DNA of 64,000 bases from Anaeromyxobacter oryzae (lineage in GTDB: Bacteria > Myxococcota > Myxococcia > Myxococcales > Anaeromyxobacteraceae), in the NCBI RefSeq assembly GCF_023169945.1, contig NZ_AP025591.1, forward strand, positions 4,522,481 to 4,586,480, written 5' to 3'. Of this stretch, positions 8,346-16,208 are shown in pieces. Both the position numbers and the translations under genes were made by a program. Under the pieces are notes generated by a model that saw only the letters and a program-made list of their open reading frames with translations, was not told the origin of the DNA and ran no database searches. The number at the start of each line of letters is the position of its first letter. The stretch's first letter is position 1.

Positions 8346-8927
8346 TTACGCGGGCGGGTTGACGCGCATTCGAACGGGCTCGGCCTCGACGACTGTGCCG
8401 TCCGTGAATCGGACGCTCGCGCCGATGCGGTAGATGAGCGCGGGCGGGCTGCGGGGCGCGATGAACGAGACCGAGAACGACCAGCGCCAGGTCTCGCCGG
8501 GTTCGATCTGCGGGGGCGGCACGCCGCGCTCGGAGAACACGGCCGCCGGCGTGATCGCGGGCGACGAGTGCGGGCTCGGCGGGCAGGGAACCTCGACCTC
8601 GGCGATGATGCGCGCGACGACCTCGCCCCAGGTGCGCACCTCGGCGACCGCGACGTTGAGATCGCCGTCGTTCTGGGCGATGACGCTGCCGGTGATCTGG
8701 CTCGAGAGCGAGGCGCGCTCGGGAACCCCGGAGAGCGTCACGCGCACGGGCGGCGGCTCGGGCTCGACGGCGGCTTCGATGGCGGCGACCTCTGCCTCGA
8801 TCTCCAAGAGCCGCGCCTCGCGGGATGCGCGCCCTGGGTTCTCCGGCGCGACGACATCGCGCCCGCGGATCCCCTCGCGCTCGTCAGCGAGCCGGTCGAG
8901 GGCGGCCTGGACCTCGGGACGGGTCAC
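8346..8927 (-). CDS. hypothetical element-1 protein with beta-rich C-terminus
   Basis: 193 residues from GTG. An N-terminal helical, charged third (REARLLEIEAEVAAIEAAVEPE) is followed by a beta-rich region with alternating polar and hydrophobic strands (WRWSFSVSFI, ALIYRIGASVRFTDGT). The start overlaps the HTH gene's stop (GTGA). Could be a structural or accessory protein; no family recognised. Confidence 0.5.
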   Translation of the reverse strand: MTRPEVQAALDRLADEREGIRGRDVVAPENPGRASREARLLEIEAEVAAIEAAVEPEPPPVRVTLSGVPERASLSSQITGSVIAQNDGDLNVAVAEVRTWGEVVARIIAEVEVPCPPSPHSSPAITPAAVFSERGVPPPQIEPGETWRWSFSVSFIAPRSPPALIYRIGASVRFTDGTVVEAEPVRMRVNPPA

Positions 8928-9226
8928 GGCGTCGACCTCCGCGAGGCAGGGCTTTTAGGATTCACTGCGTCGCTGACGAGCGCCGCGGCTCGGGCCGCGA
9001 GGAGGTGGTGCAGGCGCTCCGCGATGGTGCTCACGGGCTCGGCGTGGCGTGCCAGGTACAGGGCCAACGAGTCGCGCGTGATCCCGAGGCGGCGTCGACC
9101 TACGCGGAACCCGTGCTCGCGGACGATCTGGCGCGCGACTTTCGGACCGCAGCCGAGCAATTGGCGGACCTGCGGGATGGACAGGACGACAGGTTCGACA
9201 GATGGGGAGGGTAGCGGTTCGGCCAC
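8924..9226 (-). CDS. helix-turn-helix DNA-binding protein
   Basis: 100 residues from GTG. Residues about 15-60 (LSIPQVRQLLGCGPKVARQIVREHG then FRVGRRRLGIT) resemble the HTH_17/excisionase winged helix: recognition helix followed by an Arg-rich wing. It may be a transcription factor or a small-terminase-like DNA binder for the packaging operon that it heads. Confidence in HTH is moderate and in the exact role low. Confidence 0.5.
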   Translation of the reverse strand: MAEPLPSPSVEPVVLSIPQVRQLLGCGPKVARQIVREHGFRVGRRRLGITRDSLALYLARHAEPVSTIAERLHHLLAARAAALVSDAVNPKSPASRRSTP

Positions 9227-9365
9227 GACACGACCTCGGACCTGCTGGACGGCTGGCGGCCGGGTCGGGCTAGCTTGGGCGAACTGCGGCTACGAGAAGA
9301 TGCCTAACGGAATGTGGAGGGCCGTGCAATGTGCGCGCGACGCTCACCGCGGCTGCATGGAAGCC

Positions 9366-10034
9366 TCACCCGTCTGTAGGCGTCGAGGGTCCGCCGCTGA
9401 GACGGGCCGCTTCCAGAGCCCGCTTGCGAGCGCCCTCGGGGATGATCGGCTCCGGATCGGCGTAATCGTCGAGTACGGGCCATGTGTCCGTCACTCCCGC
9501 GCGTTTCGAAGCCTCTTCGATCGTGGGGTACGCGAAGTGTCGCTCGTCGCTCGGGAGCTGCGCGAAACGGGGGCGACTCGCCAGCATCACCTTGAGGAGA
9601 TCCTCGACGTGGTACGTGTGCGCGAGGAAGTCTGCGAAGTCGTCGTCCATCACCGTCGAGCGTCGAGCCACGCAGGCCAGCCGCATCCCGGCAGAGAAGA
9701 ACGCTGGTCCAACAAGGTACCGGTCTTCCATCAGCACGCGCATCATCTCGCTCGCGCGCTTGGAGAGACGGGTCTTCGCCCGCTCGGTCAAGGCTGTCGC
9801 GTTCACGTCCGACATCGTCGATCGGATGTCGTGGACGATGCTCAGGACGCGATTGAACGCCGCGACTGCCATCTTCGCGTGCTCGGTGAAGACGGCCTGA
9901 TTCCGACGGTGCTGCTCCAGTCTCCTCTGGAACCAGAAGCCAACGAGCAGGACGGCGAGGCCGAGGACGACCTTGTCGGCGACGATGAGGGCGAGCTTCT
10001 GCCAGAAGTCGAACCACGGATTCGCAGGTGGCAT
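9366..10034 (-). CDS. membrane-anchored hypothetical protein
   Basis: 222 residues. One N-terminal transmembrane helix (LALIVADKVVLGLAVLLVGFWF, about 13-34) is followed by a basic FQRRLEQHRR segment and a helical cytoplasmic domain. Unlike its neighbours it is not tightly coupled (about 140-bp gap downstream and 200-bp gap upstream), so it may be an independently expressed lysogenic cargo gene, for example for exclusion of other phages. No family is recognised. Confidence 0.55.
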   Translation of the reverse strand: MPPANPWFDFWQKLALIVADKVVLGLAVLLVGFWFQRRLEQHRRNQAVFTEHAKMAVAAFNRVLSIVHDIRSTMSDVNATALTERAKTRLSKRASEMMRVLMEDRYLVGPAFFSAGMRLACVARRSTVMDDDFADFLAHTYHVEDLLKVMLASRPRFAQLPSDERHFAYPTIEEASKRAGVTDTWPVLDDYADPEPIIPEGARKRALEAARLSGGPSTPTDG

Positions 10035-10235
10035 GACGCCGACTGTACGACACAGGTCTGATCTCGGGACGTCACGTTGCGACAGCGCGCCGCGCGGCGC
10101 TCGAAGAGCACCAACCCCAATGCGACCCTCCAGTATCCGGGGTACTGCGCCGTGTGCGCCGTCCCGGCGCTGGCGTTCTAGGGCCGTTGCGGCGGCGGAT
10201 CGGACGTCGTGGACCGGGCGTGGCCCATCGAGCGC

Positions 10236-10580
10236 TCAGGGCCGGCTCGAGGCCGCCTGCGCGCGCGACTCCGCGAGGACGCGCTCGGCGCGACGGAGCT
10301 GCTCCTCCTCGGCGGCGCTCTCGATGAGCTTCGCGAGCAGCTTCGCGTAGTCGAGGAGCAGCTTCGCCCGTCGCGCCTTCGGGATCGACTCGTCGGTCTC
10401 GACCTCGCGCATCTTCGCGCGCACGAACCCGGAGAGATTCTTGGCGGTCTTCAGGCGACGGGCGCGCTTCTTCACGCCAGTCGTAGGTTTCGCTGCATCT
10501 GGGGCCACGCTGACGGGTTTTGGCAAGGTCCTTTTACGATAGCGCAGGGTGTGGTTACGAATCCAATCGGCCGCCTCCAT
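10236..10580 (-). CDS. basic helical hypothetical protein
   Basis: 114 residues, rich in Lys/Arg in the first half (TGVKKRARRLKTAKNL) and acidic-helical in the second (AEEEQLRRAERVLAES). It lies just downstream of the repeat-rich control region at 10629-10820 on the same strand. It could bind DNA, and a small terminase is conceivable, but I see no diagnostic motif. Confidence 0.45.
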   Translation of the reverse strand: MEAADWIRNHTLRYRKRTLPKPVSVAPDAAKPTTGVKKRARRLKTAKNLSGFVRAKMREVETDESIPKARRAKLLLDYAKLLAKLIESAAEEEQLRRAERVLAESRAQAASSRP

Positions 10581-10624
10581 GGTCGACCAAAGGCACGCGC
10601 CTCTATCCTCGCCCCAATTGAGCC

Positions 10625-10825
10625 GCCATCTGCCAAATTACCTCCCCTACGGGGAATTCTGGCAATTTGGCGACTCGATCGGGTACCAGGGGACGGGAGC
10701 CCTCTTCTGCGGTCGGGCTCCATCCCGTCCCCGGGCGCCTGCCAAAATAGCCTCCGTATTCTGGCGACCCTGAAAACGCTGCGGCTCAGCGCGAAGAGCC
10801 CGCTCTTGCCAGAATGCCAGATTAC
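10625..10825. promoter_or_regulatory. gene-free control region with repeated TGCCA(A/G)A(A/T)T sites
   Basis: Several copies of an 8-9 bp site in both orientations: TGCCAAATT near 10629, ATTCTGGCA near 10656, ATTTGGCG near 10665, TGCCAAAAT near 10740, ATTCTGGCG near 10759, and TGCCAGAAT and TGCCAGATT between 10806 and 10823. The first three form an inverted cluster around a CCCCTACGGGG hairpin. Repeated operators or replication iterons are the likely explanations, because the region sits between the RecA-fold ATPase gene and the next leftward gene. Confidence 0.5.
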
Positions 10826-10830
10826 GCTCG

Positions 10831-12075
10831 TCATTGTGGCGAGGGCAGCCTCCAGGCCCGTTCGCCCTCGTGAATGACGTCCTCGACCCCGAGGGCCTGC
10901 CGGGCGCGCTTGAACGTGTTCCCGGTGGCGTCGATGCCGGCCGCCTCCGCCCGAGCGCGAACGGCCTTGACGGTGGCGGGGCCGTCCGCGAGCGCCTCGC
11001 GGAGGAGCGCCTCCATCGCCTCGCGGGTCGCCGGCTTCCGACCGGGCTTGCCCTTGCGCGCGGCGCGCGGGACGGGGTCCTCCTCGGCGAGGCCGTAGTA
11101 GGGGAAGACCGGCCGGTAGCTCGCCACGTCGCCGCGGGGGTCCTCGTCGCAGTCGCGCGCGAGCTGGACGACGAGGTGCGAGACCGCTTCCATGTCCTCG
11201 TCCGCCCGGGGACGGTCCAGGGTGAGGGCGAGGTCGGCGGAGTATTCGATCGAGCCGCTCTCCTTGAAGGTGTCCTCGCCCGGCGCGTACCCCTCGCGCC
11301 CACGTCGTATCTCGGAGACGACGAGGATCGTCGCCTCGAACCTGTACCGGATCTCCTCGAACAGGCGGAGCCAGTTGTCGATCTCGATGCGCCGCTCCTT
11401 CGGCTCGCGGAGCAACTTCTGGAGCGAGTCGACCACGACGAGGAGCTTCCGGGCACCGGCGACCTGTCGGGCCTGGGTGAGGCGGGCCTTGAGGTCGGAC
11501 GGGCCGCACTCCAGCCAGTACCGTGGTCCGAGCGTCTCCCGGACCCATTCCTTCGCCGCGACCCACCGCTCGTACTCTGCGCGCGATGTGAAGACGCCGG
11601 CCCGGTGGTCCCGGAGCGCGGCGACGACCTGCTTCGGCCCGAGCTTCGCGCGGCGGCAAAGGATCCGCCGGAGGTGACGGCGCCGGCCGTTCTCCAAGTC
11701 GAGGTAATAGGTGAACCCGCCCGCCGCGACGTGGCGCTCGGCGATGAGCTGCGCCCAGGTGGACTTACCCGCCTTCGGCCCGGCCCCGATGACGTTCAGT
11801 GACGGGACCTCGAGCCCGCCGCCGAGCACGGCGTCGAGGCGGGGCCAGCCGGTCGCGATTCGAGGGACGGGGGCCTCGAGCGACGTTTCCTCGTCGTGTA
11901 GAGCCCACCCGAGGCCGAGCACCGCGCCGGTCTGCTCAGCCTTGCGCCGCTCCTTGTCGCGGCGCCACACCTCGGCCAAGTAGGCGCAGAAGGCCGCGTG
12001 GTCCTCGGCCGGCGTCCTCTTCCTCTCGCCGTCGGGGTCATCCTGCAATTCAGAGGGTGGTTGCGTAGTGATCAA
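10831..12075 (-). CDS. RecA/RepA-fold replication ATPase with C-terminal winged helix
   Basis: 414 residues from TTG. After about 75 linker residues comes an AAA_25/RepA-like ATPase core: Walker A GAGPKAGKST at about 97-106, Walker B LLVVVDSLQ, and strand or loop motifs that include ILVVSEIRRG. The last 70 residues (GPATVKAVRARAEAAGIDATGNTFKRAR) look like a winged helix common in phage and plasmid RepA-type helicases. The likely role is element DNA replication. It overlaps no gene and lies downstream of the ParB-like gene in the same direction. Confidence 0.7.
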   Translation of the reverse strand: MITTQPPSELQDDPDGERKRTPAEDHAAFCAYLAEVWRRDKERRKAEQTGAVLGLGWALHDEETSLEAPVPRIATGWPRLDAVLGGGLEVPSLNVIGAGPKAGKSTWAQLIAERHVAAGGFTYYLDLENGRRRHLRRILCRRAKLGPKQVVAALRDHRAGVFTSRAEYERWVAAKEWVRETLGPRYWLECGPSDLKARLTQARQVAGARKLLVVVDSLQKLLREPKERRIEIDNWLRLFEEIRYRFEATILVVSEIRRGREGYAPGEDTFKESGSIEYSADLALTLDRPRADEDMEAVSHLVVQLARDCDEDPRGDVASYRPVFPYYGLAEEDPVPRAARKGKPGRKPATREAMEALLREALADGPATVKAVRARAEAAGIDATGNTFKRARQALGVEDVIHEGERAWRLPSPQ

Positions 12076-12150
12076 TTCATAGGCCTCTCGCCCTTCCGGT
12101 GACGGTCTCCCGAGCCCCGGCGTCGCCCTCCCTCTGGCGCCGGGGTTATT

Positions 12151-12930
12151 TCATTCGGCCGCCGCGGTGTCCGGCGGCGCCGGCGTCAGCAGCCGGGCCA
12201 ACTCCGCGCAATCGGTCGATGGAATGCGCTCCCGGAGGAAGGCCGCGAATGTCTTCGGGGAGCGGCGGGCCGGCTTCGGGATCTGCGCCGGGAAGAGGTC
12301 GCGGCTCCCGCTGCGACGGAGATTCCGGCGGCCATTGACCACCCGCTCGAATTTCTCCGGCTCCTCGCGCTTCAGCTTCATCACCCGCTCGACGGTGCGC
12401 GGAGATACGTGAGCCTCCTGCGCGATCTGTTTGGCTACGGGACTGTCCCGGTGCCGCTTCAGTGGTCCGTCATGTGGCGGGCGACTGTTTTCCGGGCGCT
12501 CCTTCGCGGCGTTGTCGTTGCCCTTCGCCTTCTCCGCCCGCGCCCGGTTCGCGCGCTCCTCGGCCTCCTCCTGTGCGCGTTGCAGCTCGCCGGACGCCTC
12601 ATTGACCTTGATCCGGATGGCGGCCTTCTGCGCCGGGCTGTAGTCGAGGCGCGAGCAGTTCAGGTCCCAGGCGTATTGATACGGATCGATGCTCTCGTCG
12701 AGGGAGCGGCGCGGGACGTCCTTGGGCGCGATGCCAGCGAGATACGACGCGCGCGCTCGGTTCCGACCATCGAGGAGCTTCCCGCCATGGAAGACGAGAG
12801 GCACCCTGACGCCGTACTCCCGGATGCTGTCCGCGAGCGCGCGCAGCTCGTCGCTTTCCATCTCCGGGAACAGCCCAGCGGCCGGGTGCACCTCGAAGCC
12901 GTTGTATCTGTCGACTTCACCCGTCGTCAT
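12151..12930 (-). CDS. ParB/Srx-fold domain protein
   Basis: 259 residues. The N-terminal ParB-like fold is visible in EVHPAAGLFPEMESDELRAL, IREYGVRVPLVFHGGKLLDG and RNRARASYLAG (G-x-x-R-R-x-A-like motif). A central helical, charged region precedes an HTH (SPVAKQIAQEAHVSPRTVERVMKLK), and a basic C-terminus follows. In phages such proteins act as DNA-binding regulators, partition proteins or nucleases. No ParA is present, so partition is unlikely. It lies between the XRE repressor and the replication ATPase in the leftward early operon. Confidence 0.7.
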   Translation of the reverse strand: MTTGEVDRYNGFEVHPAAGLFPEMESDELRALADSIREYGVRVPLVFHGGKLLDGRNRARASYLAGIAPKDVPRRSLDESIDPYQYAWDLNCSRLDYSPAQKAAIRIKVNEASGELQRAQEEAEERANRARAEKAKGNDNAAKERPENSRPPHDGPLKRHRDSPVAKQIAQEAHVSPRTVERVMKLKREEPEKFERVVNGRRNLRRSGSRDLFPAQIPKPARRSPKTFAAFLRERIPSTDCAELARLLTPAPPDTAAAE

Positions 12931-12933
12931 CGG

Positions 12934-13170
12934 CTACTCCTCCTCGCCGCGTGAGTGAAGCTCCTCCTCCGAGACCTGAAAGGCAGCCGCGAGGCGCCGG
13001 ACCGTACGCGGGGTCATGAGGCCCCACCGCTCCGCCGCGGCGATCGTTCCGATCGACAAGCCGCTCTCCACTGCTAGCTTGAACTGCGCCCAGCCCCGAG
13101 CCTCCCGGAGCCGGCGAACCGGCGTCATCTGCTCGCCGTCCTCGTCGATGATTCGGTGTGTGGTGATCAT
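12934..13170 (-). CDS. XRE-family HTH regulator (candidate repressor)
   Basis: About 78 residues from the ATG MITTHRIIDE. The helix-turn-helix is TPVRRLREARGWAQFKLAVESGLSIGTIAAAERWGL, the Cro/C1 pattern. It is divergent from the xis-like gene across an 89-bp gap and is the first gene of the leftward early operon, which is the classic position for a lysogeny switch. The open frame extends to 13260, but that extension covers the promoter gap. Confidence 0.7.
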   Translation of the reverse strand: MITTHRIIDEDGEQMTPVRRLREARGWAQFKLAVESGLSIGTIAAAERWGLMTPRTVRRLAAAFQVSEEELHSRGEEE

Positions 13171-13259
13171 GTTGACGGTGTCCGCAACCCCGGCGCCGCG
13201 GTCAAGGTGTTCCCGGGTGTCGATTGACGTCCGTGTGTCGGATTGCGCACACAGGAGCA
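13171..13259. promoter_or_regulatory. divergent control region, lysogeny switch candidate
   Basis: 89-bp gap between divergent HTH genes. A TTGACG at 13225-13230 could be the -35 of the rightward promoter. On the minus strand, TTGACC is available for the leftward one. AGGAG stands 4 bp before the rightward ATG at 13260. Operators are expected here but no clean palindrome is seen. Confidence 0.4.
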
Positions 13260-13571
13260 ATGGCTCCCGACCTCGCCGCCGCGCTCGGGCTGGACGACGC
13301 CGTGCGGAAGGCGCTCGTCCCGTTCGTCGCAGAACTCCGCGCGGTGCGCGAAGCGGTGGACCGGCTCATCGAGGCGCAGCCGCCACTACTCGTGGGCGTG
13401 CAGGAGGCGGCCCGGCGGCTCGGCGTGTCCGTCTCTACGGTGAGGCGAGGGGTGAAGGACGGCTCGCTCCCCTACCGCCGGATCGGCCGGTCGGTGCGCA
13501 TTGATCTCGCCCGCTGCCGCGGCCTCGATGGCGCCGCGGTCCGACGGCTCGGCCGATCGCCTATCGCCTAG
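13260..13571 (+). CDS. MerR/excisionase-type HTH protein (candidate Xis)
   Basis: 103 residues from ATG (MAPDLAAALG), AGGAG upstream. Residues about 45-90 hold an HTH_17 domain: LLVGVQEAARRLGVSVSTV then RRGVKDGSLPYRRIGRSVRI, where the recognition helix is followed by the typical LPYRRIGR wing. Such proteins are usually recombination directionality factors or DNA-binding regulators of small elements. First gene of the rightward operon that ends with the integrase. Confidence 0.7.
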   Translation: MAPDLAAALGLDDAVRKALVPFVAELRAVREAVDRLIEAQPPLLVGVQEAARRLGVSVSTVRRGVKDGSLPYRRIGRSVRIDLARCRGLDGAAVRRLGRSPIA

Positions 13572-13575
13572 GCGC

Positions 13576-13812
13576 ATGAAGGACCGTCCATTGCTGAATG
13601 GCGGTCAACGTCCGACATTGGCCGCCGTGGAGAAGAAGGACCGCCGCCTCAGCATCCGGCTCCCGGCCGCAGTTCTGGACGCGCTGACTCGCGCGGCCGA
13701 TGCCGACCGCCGCACGGTCGGGAATCTCGCCGTGAAGATCCTCGCGGACTGGCTCGCTCGGGAGGGGTGGCTGGCGACGGATGATGTCGTGCCGAGGAGG
13801 AGAAGGCCATGA
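13576..13812 (+). CDS. ribbon-helix-helix-like small DNA-binding protein
   Basis: 78 residues from the ATG at 13576. The segment KKDRRLSIRLPAAVLDALTR followed by AADADRRTVGNLAVKILADWL has the strand-helix-helix layout of Arc/CopG-type repressors: RLSIRLP strand, then two helices. The stop overlaps the next start (ATGA). Probably a regulator of integrase expression or of excision. Confidence 0.55.
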   Translation: MKDRPLLNGGQRPTLAAVEKKDRRLSIRLPAAVLDALTRAADADRRTVGNLAVKILADWLAREGWLATDDVVPRRRRP

Positions 13813-14012
13813 CGACAGCGAAGCAGCAGTACGCGTACGAAGTGCACGCGACGAAGCGGACGCCCGCGGTGGAGCGGCTCGTCAGCCACATGATCGCGGG
13901 CCTCGCCCGAGCGCGCGGCGAGGCGGAGTCCTGGGCGCCCGGCGGCGGTGGCGTCCACGTCTTGAAGAGGCTCGCGGGGAGGAGGGCGGCGGACCATGGC
14001 TCGTCATCGTAA
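13809..14012 (+). CDS. hypothetical small protein
   Basis: 67 residues (MTTAKQQYAYEVHATKRT...), overlapping the upstream gene by 4 bp and the integrase gene start by 17 bp. Basic C-terminus; no family recognised. The tight packing supports translation. Confidence 0.45.
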   Translation: MTTAKQQYAYEVHATKRTPAVERLVSHMIAGLARARGEAESWAPGGGGVHVLKRLAGRRAADHGSSS

Positions 14013-15153
14013 GGCGCGCGCCTGGGGCCAGGGCGAGGTCTTCGAGCTGAAGGCGTCGTTCGGCGTGCGCTACCGCGTGAACGGACGGCGCCAGCGTAAG
14101 GCCGGGTTCGCGACGCCCGAGGAGGCGAAGCGCTGGCTCGCGATGACCCTCGGCGAGGCCGCGCGCGCGGGGACGGGGCTCGCGCCGGACCCGCGGAAGG
14201 TGCCGACGCTCGGGGAGGTCGTGGACGACTTTCTCGCGCAGCGGAAGAAGACGCACCGGGCGGGCGAGGAGGACGCGGGGCGGTGGAGGCTGCACCTCGC
14301 CCCGTACTTCGATCACCTGAGGCCATCCGAGGTGGACACCGCCGCGATCCGTCGGTTCGTCCTGGTGAAGCGCGCGGAGGGCCTGAGCGGCGGCACGATC
14401 CGCATCTACACCGCGCTCCTGTCGAGTCTGTTCGAGGAGCTGATCGAGCAGGGGAAGGCGACGGTGAACCCGATTCGCGGGCTGCCGCGCTCGCTCCGCC
14501 GCCTCGTGCGGCCGGAGTACGATCCGAAGTCGACACCGTTCATCGAGCGGAAGGAGGACCTCCGCCGGATCTTCCTCGCGCTCCCCGAGCCCTGGAACGT
14601 CGCCTTCGCGCTCTCTGCGTTCGCGGGGCTCCGGCCCGGCGAGGCGCTCGCGCTTCGGTGGGCGAGCGTCGACCTCCCGGCGCGGCGCATTCACGTTCGG
14701 GAAAGCATTCTCGGCCCGCTCAAGGACAAGGAGACGAGGTTCGTGCCGATCCTCGATCCGCTCCTTCCTGTGCTGCGCGCATGGCGGCTGCGCACCGGCG
14801 GCGAGGGGAAGGTGATCGAGGGCGTCGCCCCCCGGTCACGGCACGCCGCCCTTCGCAGGGTGCTCGTGAAGCTCGGGCTCGCCCGCGAGAGTCTCGGCTG
14901 GTACGAGGCCGGGCGCCACTCCTTCGCGAGCCAGTGGGCGATCGCGGGTGGATCGATCCAGAAGCTCCAGACGATCCTCGGGCACTTCTCCGTGCGCGAG
15001 ACCGAGCGGTACGCGCACCTCCGGCCGGATCTCTTCCCCGAGAGCGACCTCGCGACGATCTCCCTCGACCTCCGGGCCGGTGGGGACGAGCCGGTCGAGA
15101 TCGGTCCACAAACGGTCCACGGCCAGGAGTTGGGCGTCGCGAACCCGCTGTGA
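13996..15153 (+). CDS. int: tyrosine recombinase / phage integrase of element 1
   Basis: 385 residues. N-terminal AP2-like DNA-binding region (GVRYRVNGRRQRKAGFATPEEAKRW), SAM-like core-binding domain (about 70-160) and catalytic domain. The catalytic residues are visible: Arg in GLRPGEALALRW, Lys in the GPLKDKETR hairpin, H-x-x-R in GRHSFASQ, His in LGHFSV, and nucleophile Tyr in ETERYAHL. It is the last gene of the rightward operon, and its stop is 28 bp from the attachment core at 15182-15196, as expected for an integrase and its att site. Confidence 0.95.
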   Translation: MARHRKARAWGQGEVFELKASFGVRYRVNGRRQRKAGFATPEEAKRWLAMTLGEAARAGTGLAPDPRKVPTLGEVVDDFLAQRKKTHRAGEEDAGRWRLHLAPYFDHLRPSEVDTAAIRRFVLVKRAEGLSGGTIRIYTALLSSLFEELIEQGKATVNPIRGLPRSLRRLVRPEYDPKSTPFIERKEDLRRIFLALPEPWNVAFALSAFAGLRPGEALALRWASVDLPARRIHVRESILGPLKDKETRFVPILDPLLPVLRAWRLRTGGEGKVIEGVAPRSRHAALRRVLVKLGLARESLGWYEAGRHSFASQWAIAGGSIQKLQTILGHFSVRETERYAHLRPDLFPESDLATISLDLRAGGDEPVEIGPQTVHGQELGVANPL

Positions 15154-15179
15154 CTCAGTAGGAAGAACGCAATGACTGC

Positions 15180-16112
15180 CTAGAACAGCTGGTACTGGAC
15201 GCCCGCGACGACGGTCGGCCCGACGCTCTGCTCCCCGACGAGCCGCGTCCAGACCGGCAGCTGCGCCCGCACGGAGAGCCACGCGCCGCCGGCCGCGTTC
15301 CAGTACAGCCCCGGTGACGCGGAGAGCACGGTACCGCCGGTGTTCAGGACGGGGCCTGCCTCGTCCCGGTCCTGCGCCGCCCAGCGCCCGTCGACGCCGA
15401 GGTCGAGCGCGAGCCGCTTCACCGGCCGGTACTGCCCGTGCGCGCTCCAGAGGACCGCGCCGCCGTACCGGTACCCGTGCCCGTTCACGGTATGTACGCG
15501 CCCGGTCACGCTCGCCGAGCCGTACCAGTCCCCCTGATCGACGCGGTAATGGAGCCCGGCGAACGGCCCGAAGCTGCCGGTCCCGGGCTGCCCGTGCTCG
15601 TCGATCCGCTCGCCGCCGGCGCGGAGATCGTTCGGGCCGGTGGGGAGGGACGTGCCGATGGACAGCGCCACGCCCTGGAGGCGACGCGCGGCGAAGTTCG
15701 GGACGTCGAGCAGGGCGATCCGCGCGGCAAGCTCCACGTCGCCGAGCCCCGTCACGTCCGACGTCGTGAGCCCTTCGGTCGTCATCGTCTTCCGCGTGAG
15801 CGGGACCGTCCCGACGAGCGTGACGCCCGGCACCGGGTTCGCGGCCGCCTGGAGCTTCAGGGTGTACTGGTGGAGGGTGTCGGTGGCGCCCGGGGTCGTC
15901 TCGCTCCCGGAGGTGACGTCGAGGCTCTCGCCGTCGAGCGCGACCCGCAGCCGGCTCGTCATCGCCGCGGGGTCGGCCGCGTCGAGGAGCGGGTCCCCGC
16001 ACCCGCAGACCGAGCAGGCGCGCGCCGCGGGCGCACGGGCGAGCAGCACGGCGGCGGTCACGGGGAGGGCAGCGCGGGCGAGTGAGCGGACGATCGAAGC
16101 CATGCTCCTCAC
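15180..16112 (-). CDS. secreted beta-barrel outer-membrane protein, host gene used as attB
   Basis: 310 residues. A signal peptide (RAALPVTAAVLLARAPAARA) is followed by a conserved ACSVCGCGDP start of the mature protein. Beta-strand alternation runs to the end, closing with a C-terminal Phe (GVQYQLF) typical of outer-membrane barrels. Related proteins are often annotated as transporters or copper-associated; the substrate is unknown. Its last codons form the right copy of the attachment core, so the final residues and TAG stop now come from element 1. A closer start at MASIVRSL is possible. Confidence 0.65.
   Translation of the reverse strand: MRSMASIVRSLARAALPVTAAVLLARAPAARACSVCGCGDPLLDAADPAAMTSRLRVALDGESLDVTSGSETTPGATDTLHQYTLKLQAAANPVPGVTLVGTVPLTRKTMTTEGLTTSDVTGLGDVELAARIALLDVPNFAARRLQGVALSIGTSLPTGPNDLRAGGERIDEHGQPGTGSFGPFAGLHYRVDQGDWYGSASVTGRVHTVNGHGYRYGGAVLWSAHGQYRPVKRLALDLGVDGRWAAQDRDEAGPVLNTGGTVLSASPGLYWNAAGGAWLSVRAQLPVWTRLVGEQSVGPTVVAGVQYQLF
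15182..15196. repeat. attR of element 1
   Basis: Second copy of the 15-base AGAACAGCTGGTACT repeat, located in the 3' end of the outer-membrane protein gene. On the coding (minus) strand it spells the codons for the terminal residues up to the TAG stop, whereas the left copy is followed by TGA. Confidence 0.8.
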
Positions 16113-16208
16113 GAGTAATCCCCGCGGTCCTGGACGGCACCCCTCGCGCGAAAGACCCCTCGTCCCGTGAAGCCGGGACGCGCCCCGACGGGTCGGACCG
16201 GGCGCGCT

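Larger units (their letters stand above)
1595..15196. mobile_element. element 1: small integrated prophage or phage satellite
   Basis: About 13.6 kb bounded by a 15-bp direct repeat (AGAACAGCTGGTACT) at 1595-1609 and 15182-15196. The right copy is the last codons of the outer-membrane protein gene that ends at 15180. A tyrosine integrase gene ends 29 bp from the right repeat. The content is phage-type: large terminase, coupled small ORFs, ParB-like, RecA-fold ATPase, XRE and HTH_17 regulators. I recognise no portal, major capsid or tail proteins, so this is either a remnant or a satellite that uses a helper. Confidence 0.85.
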
